Source of the DNA: Asterella californica | Taxonomy: Eukaryota > Streptophyta > Marchantiopsida > Marchantiales > Aytoniaceae | Direction: 5' to 3' | Length of the DNA: 64,000 nucleotides | NCBI GenBank assembly: GCA_036924285.1 | Contig: JAYKYS010000008.1 | Location: 13,067,001-13,131,000 of the forward strand | Part shown: in pieces, positions 56,412-64,000 of the stretch | Layout of the letters: every line of letters begins with the position of its first letter | Position numbering within the stretch: the stretch's first letter is position 1 | Notes under the pieces: generated by a model | Told to the model about the DNA's origin: nothing | What the model saw: the letters and a program-made list of their open reading frames with translations, nothing else | Database searches by the model: none | Translations under genes and position numbers: made by a program

Positions 56412-58370
56412 AGAGATCATGTCTATTGGATGGGAGGATATGGATAAGGTTGTGCAGATTCATTCAAGGGAGCTCTATCGGTGATCGAATCATTCCGTGC
56501 ACCAGAGGTTCGAGTTGAGACAAGATACAAGACAGTGGATAAGAAGATAAAGCCAGTTGCTGGTCCTTTGTCGGATGATACTAACCAACAGATGGATCGA
56601 GCTTCAAGGGAGAAGAGTTTGAGAGATCCTGCAATGATGGGACACAAGTTCACGGAGAAGACCCTTGAAGAGCTGAAGATTGGATCTGATGGGTCTCTTC
56701 TATCATAAGAGAGGATGTGCTTCAAGGAGATGCTTTCACGACATGGGAAAGCATTTGCATTTGAATCAGATGAGATTGGGTGTGTAGATCCGTACGTTGT
56801 TACTACGATGGTTATCTTCACGGTACCGCATGTGCCATGGAATCTGAGACCAATTCCAGTACCGCGGGCTCACTTGCCTAAACTAGTGGAGTTGCTGAAG
56901 GAGAAGATGCGGATGAAGATCTTGGAGCTGTCGTTTGCACCGTATTCGAACAGATGGTTTACAATGCCTAAGAAGAATGGATCGTTGCGGTTCATCCAAG
57001 ACATGTAACCGGTGAACGCAGTAACAATCAGTGGATGAGTTTGCTAAAGCGTTTGCAGGAAGAGCAACTTACTCAATAGGAGATCTTTACTCAGGGTATG
57101 ATCAGTTTCAACTAGCGGAGGAGAGCAGAAGCTTCACGACAATGAGGACACCTTTGGGGTTGATTAGGATGTGTATCTTATCATAGGGAGCTACCAATTC
57201 GGTAGCACACATGATGAATGAGATGAATCGAGTTCTAAGGGACTTCATCCCTGAAAAGACGATGCCGTTCTTGGATGACATCCTCATCAAAGGATGTGTA
57301 GAGGATGAGAAGGATGAAGCATTAGATCAGAGGGGGTGTCGACGATATGTCATGGTTCATATAGCGGACTGTGAGAAGATCTTATCTCGACTTGAGGAAG
57401 TTCATCTCACGCTGTCAAGTGCGAAGTCTACATTTGGGATTAGAGAAGTCTTGATCGTTGGTCATTTGTGTGGATCGTCTCGTCGGAAGCCAGACCCGAA
57501 CAAAGTGGATGCAATTGGGAGGATGAAGGAGGTTTGCAACTCGTTGACAGAAGTAAGAAGATTTTTGGGTGCTTGTGTATTCTATCACATTTGGATTCCT
57601 CATTATGCGCATGTGGCGGATCCATTATATGGGTTGTTGCGTAAAGGTCGTAAGTTCAGATGGGAGGAAGAACACACTGATACGGTGTGGAAGCTGAAGT
57701 CTTTACTATCATCTCCTCCAGTTTTGAGAAGTATTGATTACAAGGGTGCCAAGCCGATGGTTCTTACTGTAGATACAAGTCCGGTTGCAATCAGGTGGGC
57801 AGTAGGACATGATGATGAGGATGGAGACAGGTTTGCGGTTAGGTTCGAAGCGAAGGTGTTAAGTGCTCGATAACGTGCTTACCTGCAAGTGAAGAAAGAA
57901 CTGTGAAGTATTGTTTCAGCCATGAAAACTGAGAAAGAGTATTTGATTGGAGCAGTAGTGGTGGTTGAAACTGATTGCTTGCCATTGTTAGGGATGATCA
58001 TGAATTGTTCAACTCTTGATATTGCGATGTTATGATAGATCGCATATATCAAGTCGTTGAACCCGAAGTTTAGACATATTGCAGAGAAGGATAATCCGAT
58101 GACAGATATGTTATCTCGAGCTCGGTATGATGGGGAGGATGAGATGGTTGAAGATATTGACGACGTGGGTGCAAAGTTCTATTCAATTGCACAGACAGGA
58201 AGAGAAGATGAGTTGTTTGTTGAAGGATTGTATGATGGTGATTTGGTTGACATCGGAAGGTACCTTAGTACGATGGTTAAGCAGACTGCTTGGACGGATG
58301 AGAGGTTTCGAAGAGTTCGAAGGAAGGTCTACAACTTCATGTTGCACGATGGGTTTTTTTGAAAGCGACC
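56412..58370 (+). pseudogene. Ty3/gypsy reverse transcriptase and RNase H
   Basis: Pieces on the plus strand: TRYKTVDKKIKPVAGPL onward (56481-56708); HVPWNLRPIPVPRAHLPKL, YSNRWFTMPKKNGSLRFIQD (56715-57008); a shifted GDLYSGYDQFQL-like piece near 57078-57118; MPFLDDILIKGC (57262-57297, the FLDD catalytic box in place of YVDD); RRFLGACVFYHIWIPHYAHV; RNase H start VLTVDTSP near 57770; a later ETDCLPLLGMI and PMTDMLSRARYD. In-frame stops follow 57003, 57873 and others, so it is not functional. Confidence 0.85.
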
Positions 58371-58389
58371 GAAGTAGAAAGGTGAGATA

Positions 58390-58731
58390 CCGTTAAGAGT
58401 GATTTGCGACAAAGAAAATCAGCAGAAGTTGCTGAAGGCATTTCATGAGAGTCTTTGGGCTAGACATCAAGGGATTTGGGTCACTTTTACCAAGATGGAA
58501 GAGCGGTATTGGTGGAAAAACATATACAGAGATGTTGTATCTTTTGTGGAGTATTGTTTGACATGTCAAATGCATTCGAACATCTGACATCGTGATGGAT
58601 TACACCCGACTTAATCGTTGATAATCCACTTCAAGTGGGTGGTAGACTTGGTGATTATGCCGATTGGATTGTGACAGATGAGATACTTGGTACTTGCTAG
58701 AGAAGATCTTTCAAATCAAGTCGAGGGTAGG
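58390..58731 (+). pseudogene. Integrase N-terminal zinc domain and start of core
   Basis: FHESLWARHQGIWVTF and later EYCLTCQMHSNI give the HHCC zinc finger (H-H pair, C-x2-C). Then FKWVVDLVIMP supplies the first core Asp, and LAREDLSNQVEGRA leads to the break. The sequence resumes in frame at 60768. Confidence 0.8.
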
Positions 58732-60208
58732 GCGCGGTCCTGTTGTGGGACCAGTTAGTATGTGAATTATGCGAATAAGTGCGTTTTGCACACAATTGTA
58801 GAAGTTGTGGTGTAATGGGATCTAAAACTTTGCTGTTATGAGCTTAGAATGCTCTATTATCTGCTGGGGGTCTCCATGGGGCAGAAAGGACAAGGTTGAG
58901 TCCTTTAACTTCTCATTGGTCCTCCAAAAAGTGAAGATAACTTGTCATCTACCTAAGTGTGCGCTCTGGAAGGATCGGGGCACTTTGACGAGGGATTTTG
59001 GAGATCAGAGGGCATGGGCGGAGAGCTCTCGACGGGAAGAGCAACCTGAGCCCAAATTTCACTTGATTTGGAGGTCTTGAGCATACGTTATGGCATTTTG
59101 AAGTTCATAGAGTGATGAGAGTACATAGCTTTCTCTTCCGATTGTAATATTAAGGGGTTTGAGTGATTGAGCCGTCAGATTGAGATCAAATTTCATGAGC
59201 TTGTAGTCTGTCAGTTGCTGAAGCTCTGACCACAAATTTCACCACCGGATGTTCTGCGGATTGAGCGCAATGGCGATTTGAAGGCGACGGGGTGCAGAAA
59301 GCTGTCAATCTGGAGCAGCGAGTTTGCAGATTTATGGAGGATGATCAGAACGGTCAAATCGGCTCAAATTTCCTGTGTAGTGATTTTACCTTCTGAATTG
59401 ATAGCACAGGAAGTTGGAGTGGAAGTGGACGGTTCATTTAGGCGAAGAAGCTTCTGTCCTGAATCTGAGATTGGAAGTGTGTGTTAGTTTCTATGGATTT
59501 GTGTTAATTGTGGGAGGAGATCTAGCCGTCAGATCTTCCTGAAATTCGACCTGTAAGTAGAGATTTTAGTATCCTACCTACGTGGCAAGTTTGAGAGGAG
59601 ACTGAGCTGTAGATCTGTATCTATCATGTGTGAAAGTTCACTGTTTTCTTTGCCGAGTTGTATCGGCAACGATATCTACTCTAGGTCTCGAGTCTTGTTA
59701 CGGCAGCTGGCAGAGAAGCGTCCAGTGTGACGTTTGTATTGCTTTGGGGTGTATTCTAGGCGTAGATGAGACTTTAGCGACCTACGTTGTAACCACGTCA
59801 TGTGGTTGTCAGGTTCGCACTCAATGTGGCAAAGTGCGATCCTTGACCTGTAAAGTCGACTACCTATCTAGCCTAGTCTCTTGTATTAGGACACGTTACG
59901 GTGCATGCATTAGAACCTTTCAACCAGACAACCTACACGTGGATGAGTATGACGGCACCAAACATGCGATGTGCATGTGTGCCACCTCATCGGTCCGTGT
60001 GGCTTGGGTTGTTCTGTTAGGGGGACTTGCACCTATCCTTCTGTGGGGTTCGAAACCTTTAAGCAAAAGGAGAGTGATCTGTGTGGGGGCATTGGACCTT
60101 GAGAAATCCAAGAGATTGTTCGTGGAGAGATCGTGGTGATCCTATGAGATTGTATCAGATTTTATGGATCGATATACCTTTGTAGTTGGAGTGCACATGT
60201 TGTGAGAG

Positions 60209-60424
60209 ATGGACGAAGGACTCTACTTACCGCCCAGATTCCCTTTTCGAAACCCTTTCCAGATTAAGTTGATGTACATGGAACGAGTTCATTTTCAGCA
60301 GTTTTTGATAGGATCCTTCGGGCATAACTTTACCGCGCAAGTCATGCTCTCGCCTGTCCCTGTGATCTTACCTGTTGTCACTTACGGCCAAGAATGGGAT
60401 CTCACCGTCTTTATCCTCATCTAA
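60209..60424 (+). CDS. Small ORF A, copy 2 (71 aa, unknown family)
   Basis: 71 codons ending TAA, ungapped against copy 1 (49505-49720) at 36 of 71 identities. Conserved core: IKL, HFQQ, FG-x2-F, VM, PVILP-x-VTYG, WD-x-TV. The pattern of synonymous differences suggests past selection. The stop is at the same position as in copy 1 although the codon differs (TAA against TGA). ORF B starts 6 nt later in the same frame. No promoter as clear as copy 1's TATA box is visible. Confidence 0.6.
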   Translation: MDEGLYLPPRFPFRNPFQIKLMYMERVHFQQFLIGSFGHNFTAQVMLSPVPVILPVVTYGQEWDLTVFILI

Positions 60425-60430
60425 CGCAAG

Positions 60431-60634
60431 ATGGATCTAAATCAGCTCCCTCCTGTAAACTTTAACACCCAGTGCGAGATAAGACACATTTGTCGACCCA
60501 AAGCCATGTACGAAGCCCTAGTAGTGCGAAACTTCGGAGAGGAATACTACCGAGAGATCATGTCATCACATATCCCGTTTATCGTACCCATGATCATCCA
60601 ACGTTTTCGTGTAGTTATCTTGACCTTTTACTGA
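60431..60634 (+). CDS. Small ORF B, copy 2 (67 aa, intact)
   Basis: 67 codons from MDLNQLPP to VVILTFY, ending TGA. It aligns with the broken copy at 49727-49929 (MDLN, VRNFG-x-EYY, F-x-VP-x-I, RF-x-VVILT-x-Y). It also resembles ORF A (NFG-x3-Y...IM...IPFIVP...F-x-VVIL against SFG-x3-F...VM...VPVILP...W-x-TVFIL), which suggests that A and B arose by tandem duplication. Function unknown. Confidence 0.6.
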   Translation: MDLNQLPPVNFNTQCEIRHICRPKAMYEALVVRNFGEEYYREIMSSHIPFIVPMIIQRFRVVILTFY

Positions 60635-60767
60635 GAGAAAGAAAGTGCTTAGTTATCGAGGAAGTTAGAGAGAAATCTACGAGATACTAGTCGCTCTGTT
60701 GTGCATCGATCGCTAACCACAGCCAGAAGGTACGCCCTTGCTCAAGGGAAAGGCTCTCGCTACGACA

Positions 60768-61634
60768 GCGCTTCGGACAAAGACAACTGAAGAGGTATGT
60801 AGATTTCTCTTGGAAGAAGTTGTTTGTCGATATGGATGTGTGGGGAAGATCAATGCAGATCGAGGAGAGTTAGATGCACATGAGGCTCGTAAATTCTTTG
60901 CAAGGTGTGGGGTGAGGTTGTCACTGACAATTGCTTACAACCCCGAAGGGAATGCTAAGAGCGAACGTGGTCATCCACCCATTGTGAAGACTTTGGTGAA
61001 GACCTGCAACGAAAGGGTGCGCGAGTGGCCTCGACTCTTATCATTTGTGTTATGGACAGATCGAACGACGCATAGCTCGGTGACATGTTATATGTCAATG
61101 GAACTCATCACAGGTCAGAAACCTATCATGCCGATTGAAGAACACGTTCTAACATAGAGTGTGTTACCTTGGGAAGACAATTTGACTAGAGAAGAGCTTC
61201 TTGCGATTTGAATTAGGCAGTTAGAGAGAAGACCTGAGGATATCCAAGCTGCTTTGGATATGCTGCGAAAAGCACGGTTGAAGAACAAGGTCAGATTTGA
61301 TCAGCGACATCGTTTGAAACCTAGGGAAATTAAAGAAGGTGATTGGGTATAAGTCTATGACAACAGTCTAGACAACCAGCATAGTGCACTACGGAAGTTT
61401 TCCAGGCGATGGTTTGGTCCGTATATGATGAAGAAGGTTCATGACAATCCAACTTTCGCCCTGCAAGAGTTGAATGGAACGAGCTTGAAAGTACTAGTGG
61501 CAGGTAAACGTGTCAAGATTTTCAAAAAGAGAGATGAGGTGGTCGTTCTAGCAGATATCTTGACGGAGTTTCAGTTTGAGGATGAGGATTATGTAGAAGA
61601 CCTTGAAGATGAGGTTGGCTACGATGAGAAGTAG
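60768..61634 (+). pseudogene. Integrase core and C-terminal region
   Basis: Continues the split integrase: TKTTEEVCRFLLEEVV, INADRGELDAHEAR (second Asp), YNPEGNAKSERGH (Glu), so the D,D,E residues are kept. A stop follows at about 61156. Later pieces include LRKARLKNKVRF-like and GDWV-like, ending with an acidic tail (FQFEDEDYVEDLEDEVGYDE) at 61634. No chromodomain. Confidence 0.8.
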
Positions 61635-61708
61635 GACGATAAGATGAGATGCGTACCGGTCCACTCCTTGGTTGGTATCTCAAGTGCATACCGGAGGATG
61701 CACAGGTT

Positions 61709-61720
61709 CAGAGGGGTGGA
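61709..61720 (+). other. Polypurine tract
   Basis: CAGAGGGGTGGA directly before the LTR start TGTCGTGTCGTGG. Confidence 0.65.
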
Positions 61721-63460
61721 TGTCGTGTCGTGGATCGACTCCTATCTAAAATTCAGACTTCGATGTTTGTCGCTCCAAAGACACTCATGAGAAAGACAAG
61801 TTAGGCCTTAGCTTACGGATTTTTGGCATCATTTTGGATCTCTATTTTCATGCATAGATGGATAGAGCTCGTTGTGAGCTTTCCTTAGACACTTTGTCTA
61901 CTTTGTTTGGACGCCTAGTGGAGAAGTTCCATGACTCGAAAGATGGAGAAAACAAGCTAGGCCCCAGCTTACGGGCTTTTCGCACAACTTCGGATCTTCA
62001 CTTTTATCGCATCAGTGGATAGGACTCCTTGCCAGCTCTTCATAAGCACTTTGTCTACTTCGTTTGGACGCCTAGTGGAGAAGTTACAAGACTCAAAAGA
62101 TGGACAAAACAAGCTAGGCCTCAGCTTACGGGCTTTTGGCACAACTTAGGATCTTCAATTTCATCACATAGATGGGTAGAGCTCGTTGTCAACTTTCCAT
62201 GTGCATTTTGTCTATGTCATTTGGACACCTACTGGAGAAGTTATGCGATTCGAAAGAAAGAAAAATCAAGCTAAACCCTAGTTTACTTGCTGACTTGGTA
62301 TTTGCAACCCCATGCGTTATATTAAAGATGCAAGGGGCATGCTTCCTCATTATTGAAGAGAACTTGTACGTACAGAGACTGACATAAGGGGGCAGCTTAA
62401 GGGGTCAGCTTGTTTCTGCCATCTATCGATGGATGTTTTGGAGAACTGGAAAGTCCAATACACGCGCGCAAGGTGTGATTGGTTTCATATCTGTGCAAGC
62501 TACGTGTGGGTTAAGACAGTTCTTGAAGAGACGGATCCGGGTGTGTGTACTGGGAGAAATTGAGACGTAGCTTGCGTAGAAAAGATTTTGGGAGCTTCAG
62601 TGATCTGTGAAGGAGAGTTGGACCGTCCGGGCCATTCTGGAGTTCAAACTTGTTGTCCTTGGATCCATCAGGATCAGAACAACGAATTCTTCAGGAGATT
62701 GAAGATGATACCAAGTTTCATCAAGCGGTTTCAGAGTTCTAAGTGAAATTGGCTCGCAGGGAAGCGCTTGCGTAAGATTTTCATCGTCTACGACCTGAGA
62801 TTGGGTTGTTCTTCGCAATTGGTGAGCCAAGCTCTTCGTTTTTGGTGCCAACGCGATCAGGGAGTCTTCATCTACGCATAAGAGAAGGCAGTACGTGGAT
62901 TAGGTTGTTGGTTTGAGTGAGGTGAGCGAGTTTGAGTCGTAGGGAGTCCATTTACGTCAGTTTTTTGCAACCTGCGACCAAATTTCTTGCGTGGTTTTGC
63001 AAGGGGAACACCAAACGGCTTGTTTGAAGTCTCGTTGGGTTCATGATAGCTAGATCTACCTGCTAGAGAAGACAGATATCAGATCAAGCGATTCGTTTGA
63101 GCGGTGTGTGCAGTTTTAAGCCGTAGGGAGGAGGTTTTGAAGGTTCGGTCACTTACGACTGAAAACTGACGATATCTCGACTGTCGAGAGTTGGATCTGA
63201 AGGTTTCTTGGACCAACCGATTCAGGGAAGGAGACCCTATCGACATCTGAAGACTGTTTGGCGAAAGGAGAAAGTTCTCAGATAGGTCTTTTTCAGATTC
63301 TTCGCTACAGGTTTTGCTCTTTTGAGCTCGTTAGAGATCTAGTTGGCTATATACAGCTTGTGATAGCTAGCTTTGGCTAAGAGCTTGTACATGGATGTGG
63401 ATTGGACTTGGGTTTCAATCGTGTGATACTGGTGCAACTCTTTTTGTTAGCAAAGAGAAG
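61721..63460 (+). mobile_element. 3' LTR of the plus-strand gypsy
   Basis: It starts TGTCGTGTCGTGGATCG after the polypurine tract and ends TTGTTAGCAAAGAGAAG, as does the 5' LTR at 50999. It contains the tandem array 61797-62266 and a block (62530-63250) shared with the minus copy at 44080-44830 that is missing from the 5' LTR. Conversely, it lacks the block at 50165-50850. Confidence 0.65.
61797..62266 (+). repeat. Three tandem units of about 156 bp in the 3' LTR
   Basis: Units start at 61797, 61953 and 62110. Same unit as 48461-48929, one to one in order, implying that the array predates the split of these LTR copies. Confidence 0.85.
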
Positions 63461-64000
63461 TTTCTCTTGCTTTGAGCTACGCATCGGTTGTTTCAGGTCA
63501 AGGTTGTGATTCAGGGGTTCGTTTTAAGGGCTTTGAAGTAGGTTACAGCTTCAAAGCTTCAAAGCTCTGGTCTGTTTCTCATTTTTGTGCTCTTAGGAGA
63601 AAGATCCGGCAGTGTACATACATTTGGAGTTAGAATATATTGCAGCACTCATTTTTGTAGTTGTTTTTCTCTATCTTGTCTCTGTTCAGCACAAAGCATC
63701 TCCACAGCCAAGAACCTCGTATTTTCTTGGACATCCTTCACGCAATATTCAACACGATAGCGTCAGATGCGATCGACGGGTGTTATTGCTGAGATACTTC
63801 TGAGCTCTTTGTCTATCAAGTCGATGGAGTCAAAGTCTATGGGTCAGGCGTGTGGAGTTCGTCGTCCTTGAACATCATTGGATGTAGTAGAAGAGAGTGT
63901 GGAGCTTGCAGCTAGGACTGTACGAGCTTTCGCACAATGGAGGTGGAGGTTGTTGGTGGTGAGTAGAAGGAAAATGCTTCGGAGGCTGCAAGATAGCAGT
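63461..64000. other. Flank beyond the 3' LTR, no gene recognised
   Basis: The sequence after the LTR end has no supported coding region. The frame at 63612-63803 includes a hydrophobic stretch (AALIFVVVFLYLVSV) but no recognisable domain. Confidence 0.4.

Larger units (their letters stand above)
58736..60767. mobile_element. 2032-bp insertion splitting the integrase, carries small-ORF pair
   Basis: Integrase coding stops at ...GGGCGC (58735) and resumes at GCGCTTCGGAC (60768). Removing 58736-60767 and one GCGC restores an uninterrupted frame, so GCGC (58732-58735, 60768-60771) looks like a 4-bp target-site duplication. The left end GGTCCTGTTGTGGGACC is a small hairpin; TGTTGTGGG resembles the LTR start at 49183 (TGTTGTGGTT). 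The right end is CTACGACA, so TGT...ACA termini are possible (a solo LTR or LTR-derived element). It holds the intact small-ORF pair at 60209-60634. A Cys-rich frame at 59630-60139 (169 codons) is open but unrecognised. Confidence 0.7.
49183..63460 (+). mobile_element. Ty3/gypsy LTR retrotransposon with two nested insertions
   Basis: Proposed extent: 5' LTR 49183-50999; gag remains 51094-51486; RT/RNase H about 56412-58370; integrase 58390-58731 continuing at 60768; PPT at 61709; 3' LTR 61721-63460. The last 140 bp of the two LTRs differ at only three positions by eye. The upstream parts of the two LTRs differ in structure, so recombination between copies is likely. All coding regions carry stops. 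A minus-strand gypsy fragment (about 51487-56411) and a 2.03-kb insertion (58736-60767) interrupt it. No chromodomain is seen. Confidence 0.65.

Noticed and set aside
59630..60139. 169-codon Cys-rich frame in the integrase insertion
   Set aside because: Open but unmatched by any counterpart near copy 1 of the small-ORF pair, and without a regular Cys spacing; not enough to call a gene.

Overview
This is eukaryotic nuclear DNA from a land plant. The evidence is GT-AG introns, a plant-type C2H2 finger protein, a lysozyme-like (SLT) protein of the kind found in plants, plant Ty1/copia and Ty3/gypsy elements with tRNA primer sites, MITE-like sequences and GA/CT-rich leaders. The gypsy proteins look most like bryophyte elements, so a liverwort or moss is my best guess, with low confidence. 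There are no operons, CRISPR arrays, rRNA genes or convincing tRNAs.

Layout. 1-3.9 kb: a decayed minus-strand transposon-like gene, simple repeats and a perfect 44-bp tandem duplication. 4.3-17.7 kb: one plus-strand gene with a presumptive leader exon, a 5.2-kb leader intron and twelve coding exons that splice in phase to 469 codons. It encodes two consecutive SLT (lysozyme-like) modules; module 1 keeps the catalytic signature, module 2 has lost it, and the predicted C-terminus is a CaaX-like box. 17.7-24.3 kb: AT-rich sequence without a recognisable gene. 24.3-26.2 kb: a GA-repeat-rich, leader-like stretch. 26.2-32.1 kb: a minus-strand gene of six coding exons (1373 codons) for an acidic, probably disordered protein with two near-identical C2H2 fingers. 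33.3-43.4 kb: intergenic, with a family of CTTTGACAC terminal inverted repeats and several perfect hairpins.

43.4-63.5 kb is a retrotransposon nest. In order it holds: a minus-strand LTR; a minus-strand copia 5' end (LTR, primer site, broken gag); the remains of a DNMT3-like cytosine methyltransferase running into an LTR; and a plus-strand Ty3/gypsy element (about 49.2-63.5 kb) with broken gag, RT, RNase H and integrase. Two insertions interrupt that gypsy element. The first is a minus-strand gypsy fragment in the permuted order pol end - PPT - LTR - PBS - gag - protease. The second is a 2.03-kb insertion that splits the integrase core.

The most interesting unexplained signal is a pair of roughly 70-residue ORFs lying in one frame and separated by a stop plus two codons. 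The pair occurs twice, at 49.5 kb in an LTR and at 60.2 kb inside the integrase insertion. The first ORFs of the two copies are 51% identical over 71 ungapped residues, with many synonymous differences. Both copies put a stop at the same place although the stop codons differ, and the two ORFs of a pair resemble each other. I do not recognise the family.
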